Shown: positions 8,095 through 17,590 of the stretch, one piece after another
How positions within the stretch are numbered: position 1 is the stretch's first letter
Layout: each line of letters starts with the position of its first letter
Assembly (NCBI GenBank): GCA_913048465.1
Contig: CAJWVO010000009.1
Location: 1 to 59,087 of the forward strand
DNA length: 59,087 nucleotides
Source of the DNA: an uncultured Nitrosomonadales bacterium
GTDB lineage: Bacteria; Pseudomonadota; Gammaproteobacteria; Burkholderiales; Methylophilaceae
Direction of reading: 5' to 3'
Position numbers and translations under genes: made by a program
Notes under the pieces: generated by a model
The model's input: the letters and a program-made list of their open reading frames with translations, nothing else
Told to the model about the DNA's origin: nothing
Database searches by the model: none

Positions 8095-8777
8095 TACCAA
8101 GGGATAATTTTTCCTACGTAATCAATGTACTCTCCAGAATTATCAATTGATAGCTGATCAATGACTTTGATCATGCCAGAAACACTTTCTACCACATCAA
8201 TCCAGCCTCCAGGACCACCCATATCTGTTCGAACCCACCCTGGATGCAGAGTACAGGTGGCAATGTCATAATTTTTTAGATCATGATGCATGCTTTGCAT
8301 GGCTGAATTTAAGGCAGTTTTTGAAGAGCGATAAATATACGACCCACCACTGGTATTATCATCAATACTTCCCATTTTGCTTGTAATGGAAATCACTTTT
8401 TTGTCTTGCCCTAACTTAATATTTGGGAGAAAGGATTCAATAGTTTTAATAGGCGCGATACTATTAATTCGAAAACTTTCCATCCATTCGTCAATAGAAA
8501 TATTTCCTAATTGACTACTTCGCCAAATGCCGGCATTGTTGATAAATATATCTATGGGCTGATCAGCAAGGAGTTGTTGTAATTTTTGCACGGCATTATG
8601 ATCGCCGACATCAAGAGAAAAAATTTCTAAGTTTGGATTACCTTGAAGCTGATTTAACTCTGTTGCATTCTCTGAGTTGCGGCAGGTTGCGATGACTTCA
8701 TCACCCCTTTTTAAAAATTGTTTGACAAATTCCAAACCTAAGCCACGATTGGTTCCGGTAATAAAAATTTTACTCAT
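8094..8777 (-). CDS. SDR family NAD(P)-dependent oxidoreductase
   Basis: A 227-residue short-chain dehydrogenase/reductase. It has the dinucleotide motif TGTNRGLG, the NNAG motif (FINNAGIWR), a catalytic Ser in ISITSKMGS and the YxxxK pair in YRSSKTALN. The likely cofactor is NADP(H), but the substrate cannot be read from sequence. Related proteins are annotated as C-factor-like or sniffer-like SDRs. It forms a two-gene unit with the downstream glycosylase and is divergent from the efflux operon, sharing a 54-base promoter gap. Confidence 0.9.
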   Translation of the reverse strand: MSKIFITGTNRGLGLEFVKQFLKRGDEVIATCRNSENATELNQLQGNPNLEIFSLDVGDHNAVQKLQQLLADQPIDIFINNAGIWRSSQLGNISIDEWMESFRINSIAPIKTIESFLPNIKLGQDKKVISITSKMGSIDDNTSGGSYIYRSSKTALNSAMQSMHHDLKNYDIATCTLHPGWVRTDMGGPGGWIDVVESVSGMIKVIDQLSIDNSGEYIDYVGKIIPW

Positions 8778-8831
8778 TTTTTTCCTTATAAATTCTGTTT
8801 TTATAATATGAATACCTTATAATATATTGCA

Positions 8832-10061
8832 ATGATTTCAAAACAGTCAAAATACCTTATTTTTATTTTTTTTGTTTCATTTGAATTGTTTTCAAATCCA
8901 ATCTACACCCTCGACGATCTTATCGATATGGCGAATCAAGCCAATCCTGTGATTGATGTAATCCAAGCCAAACAAGATGCCGCCAAGGCTGGTATCACTG
9001 TTGCAGAACAATATTTAAACCCGTCGGTAGGTCTTGCAGTAGGCCCTACAAAAACCAGAACTCCACCCACTGAAAATGATAAAAACTGGGCATTGGGTAT
9101 TTCACAACCATTAGAGTTTTCAGATGTTCGAAGATCACGAAAAGATATAGCCGAATCTAATCTAGAATTTGTTGATGAATTAAACCGTGGAACAAAAATT
9201 AATCTAATGTTGAATATTAAATCAGCATTTTATGACGTGATTCATAATCAGGAAATTTTAAAAATTGCTGATGCTGACCAAAAAGTCATACAAGATATTC
9301 GAGATCGTGTTGAACTGAGAGTCAATGTGGGTGAATCTCCGAGATATGAGTTAATCAAAGCAGATACAGAGTTGTTGGCTGCTAAACGTGATGCTCAGGC
9401 GGCGAAATTAAGGATTCAGGAAAGCAAGTTTTTTCTAAAAGGGTTGATTGGACAAAATATGCCTGATGATTTTGATCTCGAAGGCAAGTTTCCTCAGTCC
9501 AATATCAATATTAGCAAATCAGATGTGATCAACTTAATTTCTAACAGCCCTAGATTAAAGCAACTGAAAGCCGCTTCATCAGTTTTTGAAAATAAAATTA
9601 AGTTAGAAAAAAATCTTGTTAATCCAGGGTTAACCTTGAGTGCAGGCGTTAATCAAGACCCAGGCATTAGAAATTATACGATTGGTGTAAGTATCCCCCT
9701 CCCCATTTGGAATCAAAGGGAAGGTCAGATTGGTCAAGCAGAGGCTAATTTAAGAGAGGTAGAAGCGACTTATAACCAGCAATCGATGTTATTAAAAAGA
9801 GATATCGATGCCGCTTATCAACGTTATTTAATTGCGAAAGAACAGGTATTAACATTTGAAGAAAATTTGTTGGCTCAAGCTGAGTCAGTATTAAAGGTGG
9901 TTGAGGCCGCATATCGATTTGGAGAAAGAGGAATTTTAGAATACCTTGATGCACAAAGAACACAGCGAATTGTTCGAAAAGATTATCTATCAGCACGGCT
10001 TGATTACATTGTTTCAATTATGGAGATGGAGCAGTTGTTAGGGTCAAAAATAATGGAGTGA
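8832..10061 (+). CDS. TolC family outer-membrane efflux protein
   Basis: Outer-membrane channel of a tripartite efflux pump, 409 residues, with a signal peptide (MISKQSKYLIFIFFVSFELF) and two outer-membrane-efflux repeats rich in long helices. The C-terminal part ends YRFGERGILEYLDAQRT, typical of CzcC/CusC-like proteins. It starts the efflux operon; the adaptor follows after one base. TATAAT boxes lie at 8802-8807 and 8818-8823. The latter would put the transcript start within a few bases of the ATG, and no Shine-Dalgarno is visible, so the mRNA may be leaderless. Confidence 0.9.
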   Translation: MISKQSKYLIFIFFVSFELFSNPIYTLDDLIDMANQANPVIDVIQAKQDAAKAGITVAEQYLNPSVGLAVGPTKTRTPPTENDKNWALGISQPLEFSDVRRSRKDIAESNLEFVDELNRGTKINLMLNIKSAFYDVIHNQEILKIADADQKVIQDIRDRVELRVNVGESPRYELIKADTELLAAKRDAQAAKLRIQESKFFLKGLIGQNMPDDFDLEGKFPQSNINISKSDVINLISNSPRLKQLKAASSVFENKIKLEKNLVNPGLTLSAGVNQDPGIRNYTIGVSIPLPIWNQREGQIGQAEANLREVEATYNQQSMLLKRDIDAAYQRYLIAKEQVLTFEENLLAQAESVLKVVEAAYRFGERGILEYLDAQRTQRIVRKDYLSARLDYIVSIMEMEQLLGSKIME

Positions 10062-10062
10062 T

Positions 10063-11190
10063 ATGAAAACACAATACTTATTATTATTTATTTTTTTAAT
10101 TTTAGGATCTTGTAGCAATGATAGCGAGATTGCCGATATAAAGAAAAAAAATCCAAATGAAGTCACCGCTAGCTCGGAGATATTAGATCAAATTAAATTT
10201 GAGCCTGCAAAAATTACTCCTATTAAGAAAACATTAGATATTCCTGGCAGCATCGAAGTGAAGCAAAATTTGTTGGCAAGGATTGGCTCACCGGTGCAAG
10301 GAAGAATAATTGAGATTAAAGGGGAGTTAGGAAAAACCGTTAAGCAAGGGGATGTGCTCGCAGTAATAAACAGTACAGAACTTGCAAAGCAACAGCTTGC
10401 CTATATTAAGTCTGTTCAAATGGTGGAATTAAAAACGAAAGCATATGAAAGAGCTGTCTTATTGTTTGATGCAGATGTTGTGAGTGAGGCTCAAAAATTA
10501 CAACGAAAAACTGAATTATCTGCAGCAAAGGCAGACATGGAGGCCAGTAAAGATCAGCTAACGGTCATGGGTATGACAGTTAAAGAAATTGAAGCTATTC
10601 AATCTGAAACGCAAATTGATGCAACAACGAATATTGTGGCTAAGATTGACGGAAAAATTATTAAGAAAAATGTGAATGTCGGACAGGTGGTTAATCCCAC
10701 AGAAGATATCTTTACCATTGCTATGTTGAATGAAGTGTGGGGTGTGGCTCAGGTACCTGAGAGACAAATTGGTTTTTTAAAAGAAGGTGACGAGCTTCTC
10801 ATTGATGTCCCAGCATATGAAAGTAAATTTGTTGAAGGAAAAATTACTTACCTTGGGGATATTGTGGACCCTGTAACCAGAACAGTAACTATTCGTACTG
10901 AAATCGATAATGCTCATGGCTTATTAAAACCAGACATGCTGATTACTATGAAAGTGTCAGGGAAAAAAATTGAGAAAGTTGGTGTTCCAACCAATGCGAT
11001 AGTCTCTATTGATGACATCCCTAATATTTTTGTTAAGACGGGTGAAAATAAATTCTTAATGCGCCCTGTGACATTAGGAATAAAAAATAAAGATGCCGTT
11101 CATATTGATGACGGTCTTCTTGAGGGTGAAGAAGTGGTGATAGATGGTGCTTTTCATCTGAATAATGAACGACTTTATGCCAAAGAATAA
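10063..11190 (+). CDS. RND efflux periplasmic adaptor (membrane fusion lipoprotein)
   Basis: A 375-residue HlyD/CzcB-type adaptor linking the inner-membrane pump to the TolC-like channel. It has a lipoprotein signal with lipobox LGSC near residue 16, a biotinyl-lipoyl-like hairpin (RIGSPVQGRIIEIKGELGK), a helical hairpin, and a beta-barrel domain (AQVPERQIGFLKEGDELLI). It lies between the channel gene (one base upstream) and the pump gene (six bases downstream) in one operon. I see no His- or Met-rich metal-binding tail, so the cargo is unresolved. Confidence 0.92.
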   Translation: MKTQYLLLFIFLILGSCSNDSEIADIKKKNPNEVTASSEILDQIKFEPAKITPIKKTLDIPGSIEVKQNLLARIGSPVQGRIIEIKGELGKTVKQGDVLAVINSTELAKQQLAYIKSVQMVELKTKAYERAVLLFDADVVSEAQKLQRKTELSAAKADMEASKDQLTVMGMTVKEIEAIQSETQIDATTNIVAKIDGKIIKKNVNVGQVVNPTEDIFTIAMLNEVWGVAQVPERQIGFLKEGDELLIDVPAYESKFVEGKITYLGDIVDPVTRTVTIRTEIDNAHGLLKPDMLITMKVSGKKIEKVGVPTNAIVSIDDIPNIFVKTGENKFLMRPVTLGIKNKDAVHIDDGLLEGEEVVIDGAFHLNNERLYAKE

Positions 11191-11196
11191 TTTCAT

Positions 11197-14100
11197 ATGA
11201 TTGAAGCTTTTATAAGAGGGTCATTAAACCAGAGATTAATTGTCATGGTGATTTCTGCCATGTTAATTATTAGTGGTTTTTTTGCTGCACAAAAATTATC
11301 TTTAGATGCATTTCCTGATGTAACCAATATTCAGGTTCAGGTAGCAACGGTTGCAACCGGAAAATCTCCGGAAGAGGTGGAGAGGTTCATTACCGTACCA
11401 ATTGAAATTGCTATGACTGGACTCCCAGGATTGGTGGAAATGAGATCTCTCAACAAAGATGCTCTTTCATTAATCACGTTAGTTTTTAATGATGCCACAG
11501 ATGTTTACTTTGCTCGACAGCTGGTGATGGAGCGCCTAATGCAAGTGCAAGATGTCATGCCAAAAGGCATATCGCCTATTTTAGGACCTGTATCTACTGG
11601 CTTAGGTGAAATTTTTCAGTACACTCTCGAACTTCCTGGTGAAGAGGGGCGACAACTCACAATTCCTGAATTGACTAATCGTCGAACAATCAATGATTGG
11701 GTCGTAAGACCTTTGCTAAGAAACATTACAGGTGTGGCCGAGATCAACTCACAAGGAGGATACGTAAAGCAGTATCAGGTGTTGGTGAATCCCGATAGGC
11801 TAGCACACTATAAAATAAAGATGTCTCGAGTATTTGAGGCATTAGAAAAAAATAACATCAATAGCGGAGCTGGAGTTTTGCCGAAAGGTGCTCAGCAATA
11901 TCTGATTAGAGGCGAAGGCCTAATTCAAACCGTGAATGATATAGAGAATATTGTATTGAAAGAGACAGACGGTATTCCAATTTACATGCGAGATATCGGA
12001 GAGGTCAAAATTGGTTATGAAGTTCGAGTTGGTGCGGTAATCAAGAATGGAGTAAGTGAAGCGGTTGGTGGTGTGGTGATGATGTTGAGAGGTGGAAATG
12101 CTAAAGAGGTAGTTAAAAATATTAAAGAGCGAGTTCAGGAAATTAATGACAATGAAATGCTTCCAGGAGGCTTAAAAATTGTTCCTTATTACGATCGAAG
12201 TGAATTAGTCAGCGCAGCAATCTCGACGGTAGTTAAAGTCTTGATTGAGGGTATTATTTTGGTGATTGCAATCTTATTTATTTTCTTGGGTGACTTTAGA
12301 TCAAGCATGATCGTCGTGATGACCCTTGTACTAACCCCATTAATTACTTTTATGGTGATGAATTACATAGGAATTTCTGCCAATTTGATGTCACTAGGTG
12401 GTTTAGCAATTGCCATTGGGTTAATGGTTGATGGTTCGGTGGTGATTGTTGAAAACACCTTCCATCGTTTAGGGCACAAAAAAAGAAATGAGAATAAAAA
12501 TAATGTTATCTTTGCTGCATGTAAAGAAGTGGCCACCCCAGTCCTGTTTGGTGTCGGTATCATTATTTTAGTATTCTTACCACTGATGACAATGCAAGGC
12601 ATGGAAGGAAAAATGTTTTCTCCTCTTGCATTAACTATCGCGATTGCATTAACTATTTCATTAATACTATCATTCTCATTATCCCCAGCACTCTGCAGTT
12701 TCTTTCTCACGGGCGGCTCAGGTGAGGATACAAAGTTAATTCAGAAAATTAAGACCCCATATATCAATGTCTTACAGAAAGTTTTAGTAAATCAGAAGAA
12801 AGTGGTTACCATCGCTGTTGGTTTTTTTGTGGCATCAATCATTACCATTCCTTTTTTAGGAACCTCATTTATTCCAGAAATGAAAGAGGGGTCCATCGTC
12901 CCTGGTATTGATCGAGTACCGAACATCTCCATTGAAGAATCGATCAATATGGAATTTAAAGCCATGAAAGCAATCATGGAAGTCCCTGGTGTGAAGTCAG
13001 TGGTCAGTGCATTAGGTCGAGGGGAAAGTCCAGCTGACCCACAAGCACAGAATGAATCGACCCCTTTAGTAAGCTTAAAGCCAAAAGAAGAGTGGCCTGA
13101 AGGATGGACGCAGGATGATATTGCCAATGCCATTAAAGAAAAACTCAATTTTTTACCTGGCGTGGTATTGATGATGATGCAACCAATTTCCGATCGGGTT
13201 GACGAGTTGGTGACGGGTGTTAGAGCTGATGTTGCTGTTAAAATTTTTGGTGATGATATTAAAATTTTAAGAAAAAAAGCTGATGAAGTGGCGGAGTTAG
13301 CAAGAGGAATTGATGGAGCAACAGGAATAAAAGTAGAAAAAATCACGGGCCAGCAATATTTGAATATCGTCTTAGATCGTCCAGCTATTGCGCGACATGG
13401 ATTTAATGTTTCTGAGATTAACGATTTGATTGAGATGGCCATTGGAGGAAAAGAAGCAACTCGTATTTATGAGGGCCAAAGAAATTTTGGAGCGGCCGTC
13501 AGATTTCCTGCACAGTATCGTGATGATGAGGATGTGATTCGTAACATTATGCTGACTTCACCAAATGGTTCTCGTGTCTCCTTGGGAGATTTAGCAACCA
13601 TTGAGACGCGTGATGGCCCTGCACGTATTAGTCGAGAGTTTGCCAAACGACGTGTCTACACCGGTATTAACGTTGAAGGCCGTGACTTAGGTGGTTTGGT
13701 TGCAGATCTGCAGCAAGTGATTAATCAAAAGTTAGATTTACCCGATGGATATTATATTGAGTATGGCGGACAGTTTGAAAATATGACCCGCGCCCTAGGA
13801 CACTTATCCATTATTATTCCTTTAACCATTGCTGGTATTTTCTTCCTTTTATTCCTCTTATTTAACTCTGTCCGCTTCGCTACGTTAATTATTACTGTAT
13901 TACCATTCGCTAGTATTGGAGGAATTTTTGGTTTAGCTTTAACTGGTGAATATTTATCTGTTCCTGCATCGGTTGGCTTCATTACTCTTGCTGGGATTGC
14001 TGTTTTGAATGGTGTGGTTTTGATTTCTTGTATTCAAGGATTACAAAAAGATGGAATGAAAATAGACCTGGCTATTATTGAGGGGTGTAAACAAAGATTA

Positions 14101-14292
14101 AGACCGGTATTGATGACTGCATCTGTGGCGATGTTAGCATTGATTCCATTTTTATTTGCTACAGGCCCTGGATCAGAGGTGCAAAAACCTCTGGCGATTG
14201 TCGTTATTGGTGGGTTGATCACTTCAACATCGTTAACTTTATTGGTTCTGCCAGCGCTATATAAAATGTTTGCTAAAAATGCTACGAAGTAG
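11197..14292 (+). CDS. CusA/CzcA family heavy-metal-type RND transporter
   Basis: A 1031-residue proton-driven inner-membrane pump with the standard 12-helix RND layout and two large periplasmic loops. The N-terminus (SLDAFPDVTNIQVQVAT) is diagnostic of the heavy-metal efflux branch. TM4 carries AIAIGLMVDGSVVIVEN, including the Asp of the proton relay. The motif is like CzcA (DGxVVxVEN) but lacks its DFG start, and it is unlike the copper/silver type, so the substrate cannot be assigned. It is the last gene of the operon and is followed by a terminator shared with hupB. Confidence 0.93.
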   Translation: MIEAFIRGSLNQRLIVMVISAMLIISGFFAAQKLSLDAFPDVTNIQVQVATVATGKSPEEVERFITVPIEIAMTGLPGLVEMRSLNKDALSLITLVFNDATDVYFARQLVMERLMQVQDVMPKGISPILGPVSTGLGEIFQYTLELPGEEGRQLTIPELTNRRTINDWVVRPLLRNITGVAEINSQGGYVKQYQVLVNPDRLAHYKIKMSRVFEALEKNNINSGAGVLPKGAQQYLIRGEGLIQTVNDIENIVLKETDGIPIYMRDIGEVKIGYEVRVGAVIKNGVSEAVGGVVMMLRGGNAKEVVKNIKERVQEINDNEMLPGGLKIVPYYDRSELVSAAISTVVKVLIEGIILVIAILFIFLGDFRSSMIVVMTLVLTPLITFMVMNYIGISANLMSLGGLAIAIGLMVDGSVVIVENTFHRLGHKKRNENKNNVIFAACKEVATPVLFGVGIIILVFLPLMTMQGMEGKMFSPLALTIAIALTISLILSFSLSPALCSFFLTGGSGEDTKLIQKIKTPYINVLQKVLVNQKKVVTIAVGFFVASIITIPFLGTSFIPEMKEGSIVPGIDRVPNISIEESINMEFKAMKAIMEVPGVKSVVSALGRGESPADPQAQNESTPLVSLKPKEEWPEGWTQDDIANAIKEKLNFLPGVVLMMMQPISDRVDELVTGVRADVAVKIFGDDIKILRKKADEVAELARGIDGATGIKVEKITGQQYLNIVLDRPAIARHGFNVSEINDLIEMAIGGKEATRIYEGQRNFGAAVRFPAQYRDDEDVIRNIMLTSPNGSRVSLGDLATIETRDGPARISREFAKRRVYTGINVEGRDLGGLVADLQQVINQKLDLPDGYYIEYGGQFENMTRALGHLSIIIPLTIAGIFFLLFLLFNSVRFATLIITVLPFASIGGIFGLALTGEYLSVPASVGFITLAGIAVLNGVVLISCIQGLQKDGMKIDLAIIEGCKQRLRPVLMTASVAMLALIPFLFATGPGSEVQKPLAIVVIGGLITSTSLTLLVLPALYKMFAKNATK

Positions 14293-14308
14293 AGGCCTAA
14301 AGAGATAT

Positions 14309-14338
14309 AAAAAAACCCAGAAAATTCTGGGTTTTTTT
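14309..14338. terminator. Bidirectional rho-independent terminator
   Basis: A stem CCCAGAA/TTCTGGG (14316-14322 and 14325-14331) is flanked by seven A residues on the left and seven T residues on the right. It can terminate both the efflux operon (plus strand) and hupB (minus strand), which converge here. Confidence 0.92.
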
Positions 14339-14364
14339 ATATTCTAAAATAAATAATTTTTGAA

Positions 14365-14637
14365 TTAGTTTACCGCATCCTTTAAGCCAGCACCTGCTTT
14401 GAATGATGGAACTTTTCTTGCTGGAATTTTTAATTCAGCACCTGTTTGTGGATTACGGCCTGTTCGAGCAGCACGTTTTGATACTTTAAAAGTACCAAAT
14501 CCAATTAATGTTACTGTGTCACCTTTTTTAAGAGCTTTAGTGATGTTTTCGATAGTTGCATCAAGAGCACGTCCGGCATCAGCCTTTGTGGATCCTGTTG
14601 CGCTAGCGATTGCTTCGATTAATTCGCCTTTATTCAT
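14365..14637 (-). CDS. hupB: DNA-binding protein HU
   Basis: A 90-residue histone-like nucleoid protein that binds and bends DNA as a dimer. The sequence is a textbook [13 protein letters not shown] at the N-terminus, the GFGTF turn, and the arm region [21 protein letters not shown] strong GGAGGAA ribosome-binding site lies seven to eight bases upstream of the ATG. It is a single-gene unit facing the efflux operon across a shared terminator. An IHF subunit is less likely because the arm and C-terminus match HU-beta. Confidence 0.96.
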   Translation of the reverse strand: MNKGELIEAIASATGSTKADAGRALDATIENITKALKKGDTVTLIGFGTFKVSKRAARTGRNPQTGAELKIPARKVPSFKAGAGLKDAVN

Positions 14638-14820
14638 TTATTATTCCTCCATATTTTAAATTGAATAAGTTTTTGCTAAATCATAAAACTGATATTAGCT
14701 CAAACTACCCACAAACTGGTGTTCTTGAGAGCTTGTACTTCACTTTGCCGTTTTTAAATTTACTTGTCAACACCATTTTTATAAATTTTTTACAATTATT
14801 TAACGTTAATGAATAGAAAT

Positions 14821-14853
14821 ATATTTTGAATAATGTTACATTATTCAAAATAT
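14821..14853. promoter_or_regulatory. Large perfect palindrome overlapping the umuD start codon
   Basis: Two perfect 15-bp arms, ATATTTTGAATAATG (14821-14835) and its reverse complement (14839-14853), are separated by TTA. The right arm runs into the umuD start codon at 14852. The core resembles, from memory, the TTGAAAATGT-type palindrome reported for the UmuDAb/DdrR repressors at Acinetobacter umuDC promoters. It does not have the CTGT-N8-ACAG form of a gamma/betaproteobacterial LexA box. An operator role is inferred. Confidence 0.75.
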
Positions 14854-15436
14854 GAACAATAAAAAAAATCAAAGAGGCGGTGCAAGAAAAGGGGCTGGTC
14901 GCAAAAAAGGCAGCGGTCTATATGCAGAATCAACGAAGGTGGTACGTATCCCAACAAGCCGCATTGGTGATGTTAAATCATTCTTGCTCAGCACTAAAAA
15001 AACTAATTCGAATGTCGTTAATTTTATACAGCCATCTGTTCAAAAGCCTTTCCCTATAACGTTATTTAGCCATAAGGTGCCTGCAGGATTTCCCTCTCCC
15101 GCAGACGATCATGCAGAAAGTCAACTAGATTTAAATGAGTATTTGATCAACCAGACCGAATCAACTTTTTTTGTGAGAATCAAAGGAGACTCCATGATCG
15201 ATGCAGGAATTTTGGATAACGATATTGTCATTGTTGATCGTTCGAAATCAGCTGCAATTAATGACATCGTACTGGCATCGATTGATGGTGAATTTACCGT
15301 CAAGGTGTTGGTTAAAAACAACAAAGGACCTTATCTGATGGCAGCCAATAAAGAATTCAAGCCAATTCATATTGAAGAGGGAAGTCAATTTGAAATATGG
15401 GGAGTGGTAACAGGATCAGTGCGTAAGTTTAAATAA
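14852..15436 (+). CDS. umuD: UmuD-like self-cleaving protein with extended basic N-terminus
   Basis: Pol V accessory protein of the LexA/UmuD S24 peptidase family, 194 residues. The predicted autocleavage site is Ala78-Gly79 (KVPAGFPSP), with catalytic Ser114 (GDSM) and Lys151 (FTVKVL). The spacings (36 and 37 residues) equal those in E. coli UmuD. Relative to E. coli UmuD it has 54 extra N-terminal residues, with the basic Gly/Arg motif [13 protein letters not shown] (8-20) followed by [11 protein letters not shown], which may bind DNA. There is no Shine-Dalgarno before the ATG, and a palindrome covers the start. The stop overlaps the umuC start by one base. Confidence 0.93.
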   Translation: MNNKKNQRGGARKGAGRKKGSGLYAESTKVVRIPTSRIGDVKSFLLSTKKTNSNVVNFIQPSVQKPFPITLFSHKVPAGFPSPADDHAESQLDLNEYLINQTESTFFVRIKGDSMIDAGILDNDIVIVDRSKSAAINDIVLASIDGEFTVKVLVKNNKGPYLMAANKEFKPIHIEEGSQFEIWGVVTGSVRKFK

Positions 15437-16680
15437 TGATTGCATTGGTTGATGTTAATAATTTTTATGTTAGCTGTGAGCGTTTATTTAATAGAAGCTT
15501 AGAGCATGTCCCTGTTGTCGTGCTCAGTAATAATGATGGCTGTATTATTTCCAGGAGTAATGAAGCAAAAGCCCTTGGTATTAAAATGGGAATGCCATTT
15601 TTTCAGGCGCAAGATTTGATTAAAAAAAATCATGTTCATGTTTATTCCTCCAATTACCCTCTCTATGCTGATATGAGTAATCGAGTGATGCAGTTATTAG
15701 CATACTTGTCTCAGGATCAAGAAATTTATTCGATTGACGAATCTTTTTTAAAAATAAATCAAAAAAATTATTTGTTACATGGCCAACATATTCGGACAAC
15801 TGTATTAAAAAATGTCGGATTACCTGTCTGTGTCGGTATCGCAAAAACAAAAACATTGGCAAAATTAGCCAATTACATGGCAAAAAAATATCCCATGTTT
15901 AATGGAGTAGTCTGTTTTTCAGAGTCCAACTCTAAAACTTTAACTAAATTAATGTGCGAGATATCTGTGGGTGAGTTATGGGGTGTTGGCGTACGCTTAA
16001 AAAAAAGATTAAACGAATTAGGCATATTGACAGTACATGATTTAAAGACTGCTAATGCAAAATGGATGAAACAAATGTTCAGTATCAATATAGAAAGAAT
16101 GATATACGAGCTGAATGACATTCAATGTTACCCGATTGAATCAATAAAGCCTGATCAAAAACAAATTGTATGTTCAAGAAGCTTTGGGCAAAAGATTAAT
16201 CGTTACGAAGACATGGCTGATGCGGTAGCGACTTTTGTGCAAAGGGCATCGATTAAATTAAGAAAGCAGCGATTGACAGCCAAGCAGATGACGCTATTTA
16301 TGCGCAATAATCTATTTAGCAGCAAGCATAGGATACAACATGTTATTCGATTACAACATTACGATTACACGGATAATCACCAACAGTTATTACGATTAGC
16401 AATGCACGGGTTAGAAAAAATATACCATCAGGGCATCGACTACCATAAAGCTGGGATTGTTTTAGGTGACTTAAGAAGGTCGGTAAACTTAAATCAAGAT
16501 TATTCAGCGGGACCGCAATGGCATCATTTGTCGAATATCATTGATGCGATTCGGGATAAATACCATGCAAATATTATCATGAGTGGCTGGCAATCCAAAG
16601 ATGGTAAATGGCACATGAAACAATCAAATAAAAGCTTCAGGTTTACAACTTCTTGGCAGGAGTTACTCGAAGCTTCCTAA
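15436..16680 (+). CDS. umuC: DNA polymerase V catalytic subunit
   Basis: Y-family translesion DNA polymerase of 414 residues. Palm motifs are visible: [15 protein letters not shown] at the N-terminus with the first metal-binding Asp, and YSIDESFL with the second Asp-Glu pair. Helix-hairpin-helix ([15 protein letters not shown]) and little-finger regions follow, then the UmuC-type C-terminal tail. Its ATG overlaps the umuD stop, so the two are coupled. Expression probably follows the umuD palindrome. It overlaps rodZ tail-to-tail by 18 bases. Confidence 0.95.
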   Translation: MIALVDVNNFYVSCERLFNRSLEHVPVVVLSNNDGCIISRSNEAKALGIKMGMPFFQAQDLIKKNHVHVYSSNYPLYADMSNRVMQLLAYLSQDQEIYSIDESFLKINQKNYLLHGQHIRTTVLKNVGLPVCVGIAKTKTLAKLANYMAKKYPMFNGVVCFSESNSKTLTKLMCEISVGELWGVGVRLKKRLNELGILTVHDLKTANAKWMKQMFSINIERMIYELNDIQCYPIESIKPDQKQIVCSRSFGQKINRYEDMADAVATFVQRASIKLRKQRLTAKQMTLFMRNNLFSSKHRIQHVIRLQHYDYTDNHQQLLRLAMHGLEKIYHQGIDYHKAGIVLGDLRRSVNLNQDYSAGPQWHHLSNIIDAIRDKYHANIIMSGWQSKDGKWHMKQSNKSFRFTTSWQELLEAS

Positions 16681-17589
16681 GTTTGGGTCTTTATAAGAGT
16701 TAAGCATAATCACCTGATAGTTTGGATCTAATGGCACTTGCCAGCCTTGAAAAAAAACCTGCACACCTTCTGAGTTAGATATATAAAGGGTAAATGGAGC
16801 CTGACCTCTGAAGGTAAGCGGATCGTTGTTAGTCACAGTGAAAGATTTAGCATCCCCATTATTAGAGTGAATACACAAAGGGAGCTCTTGATTAGATTTT
16901 ATATGCACATAATTATTGGGCTTATCAGGCACGTTCGGCGTACGATAATTTTGAATATCAGATGATTGGAAAATACTATTGCAAGATTCCTCATCAAGTT
17001 GCTCAAAGGAAGAATTATTAGCAATAATCCCACCCTGATCTTGGTTTGTTATATCGGTTGAGCCATTATCAACAGACTCAAATAAAGAAATTTGATTAGC
17101 TACATCATCAGAACTTGGATCATTATCAATTTCAATTTCTGTGTCAGATTCATTAAGATTCATCTCTGATTCATCATGCTGATTAAAAAAATAAAAAATG
17201 AATAAAACAGCTGCTAAAACAAGAAGGGTAATTAACACTTTTAAATTTTGAGAATGCTTCAGGCGAGCAAATAAGAATTGATATTGAAATATTTCTGAGC
17301 CCTTGTTTTCATGGATATTATCAGTATTGTTAACTTTATTTAAAGCCGGGTCATTGCTTTGAGTTGAGATAACATCTTCAGAATTAATTTTTAAAAAATT
17401 AATATATTTTTTTGCGCAGATGATTTTAAAATTGTCATTAAAGAAACCTAGATCAGAACCTGTTTCTAATGACAAAATTTGTTGTGAGGATAAACTGCAA
17501 GCAGAGGCTGCATCATTAACAGATAACTTGACTTTTTCTCTTGCAGACGAGAGAACGTTGCCATCAATCTGTACTGTTGAGTTTTTCAG
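16663..17589 (-). CDS. rodZ: RodZ-like cell-shape protein with a non-AUG start
   Basis: Single-pass membrane protein that links MreB to the envelope, about 308 residues. An N-terminal RodZ helix-turn-helix runs from about residue 10 ([20 protein letters not shown] through [10 protein letters not shown]), a transmembrane helix is near residues 130-150 ([18 protein letters not shown]), and a C-terminal DUF4115-like beta domain follows. The frame is open upstream to a TAA, but no ATG or GTG occurs before the HTH. I place the start at CTG 17589, with AGGG nine bases upstream. A TTG start at 17475 would remove most of the HTH. It begins one base after the antiporter stop. Confidence 0.82.
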   Translation of the reverse strand: MKNSTVQIDGNVLSSAREKVKLSVNDAASACSLSSQQILSLETGSDLGFFNDNFKIICAKKYINFLKINSEDVISTQSNDPALNKVNNTDNIHENKGSEIFQYQFLFARLKHSQNLKVLITLLVLAAVLFIFYFFNQHDESEMNLNESDTEIEIDNDPSSDDVANQISLFESVDNGSTDITNQDQGGIIANNSSFEQLDEESCNSIFQSSDIQNYRTPNVPDKPNNYVHIKSNQELPLCIHSNNGDAKSFTVTNNDPLTFRGQAPFTLYISNSEGVQVFFQGWQVPLDPNYQVIMLNSYKDPNLGSFE

Positions 17590-17590
17590 A

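Noticed and set aside
12363-13442. Long minus-strand frames of 115 and 216 codons inside the RND pump gene
   Set aside because: They are antisense to a clearly conserved protein, have no ribosome-binding site and show low-complexity Ser/Thr/Ile composition typical of shadow frames.
14399-14816. Plus-strand frames over and beyond hupB
   Set aside because: The first is antisense to HU. The second runs through the hupB leader and has no domain or ribosome-binding site.
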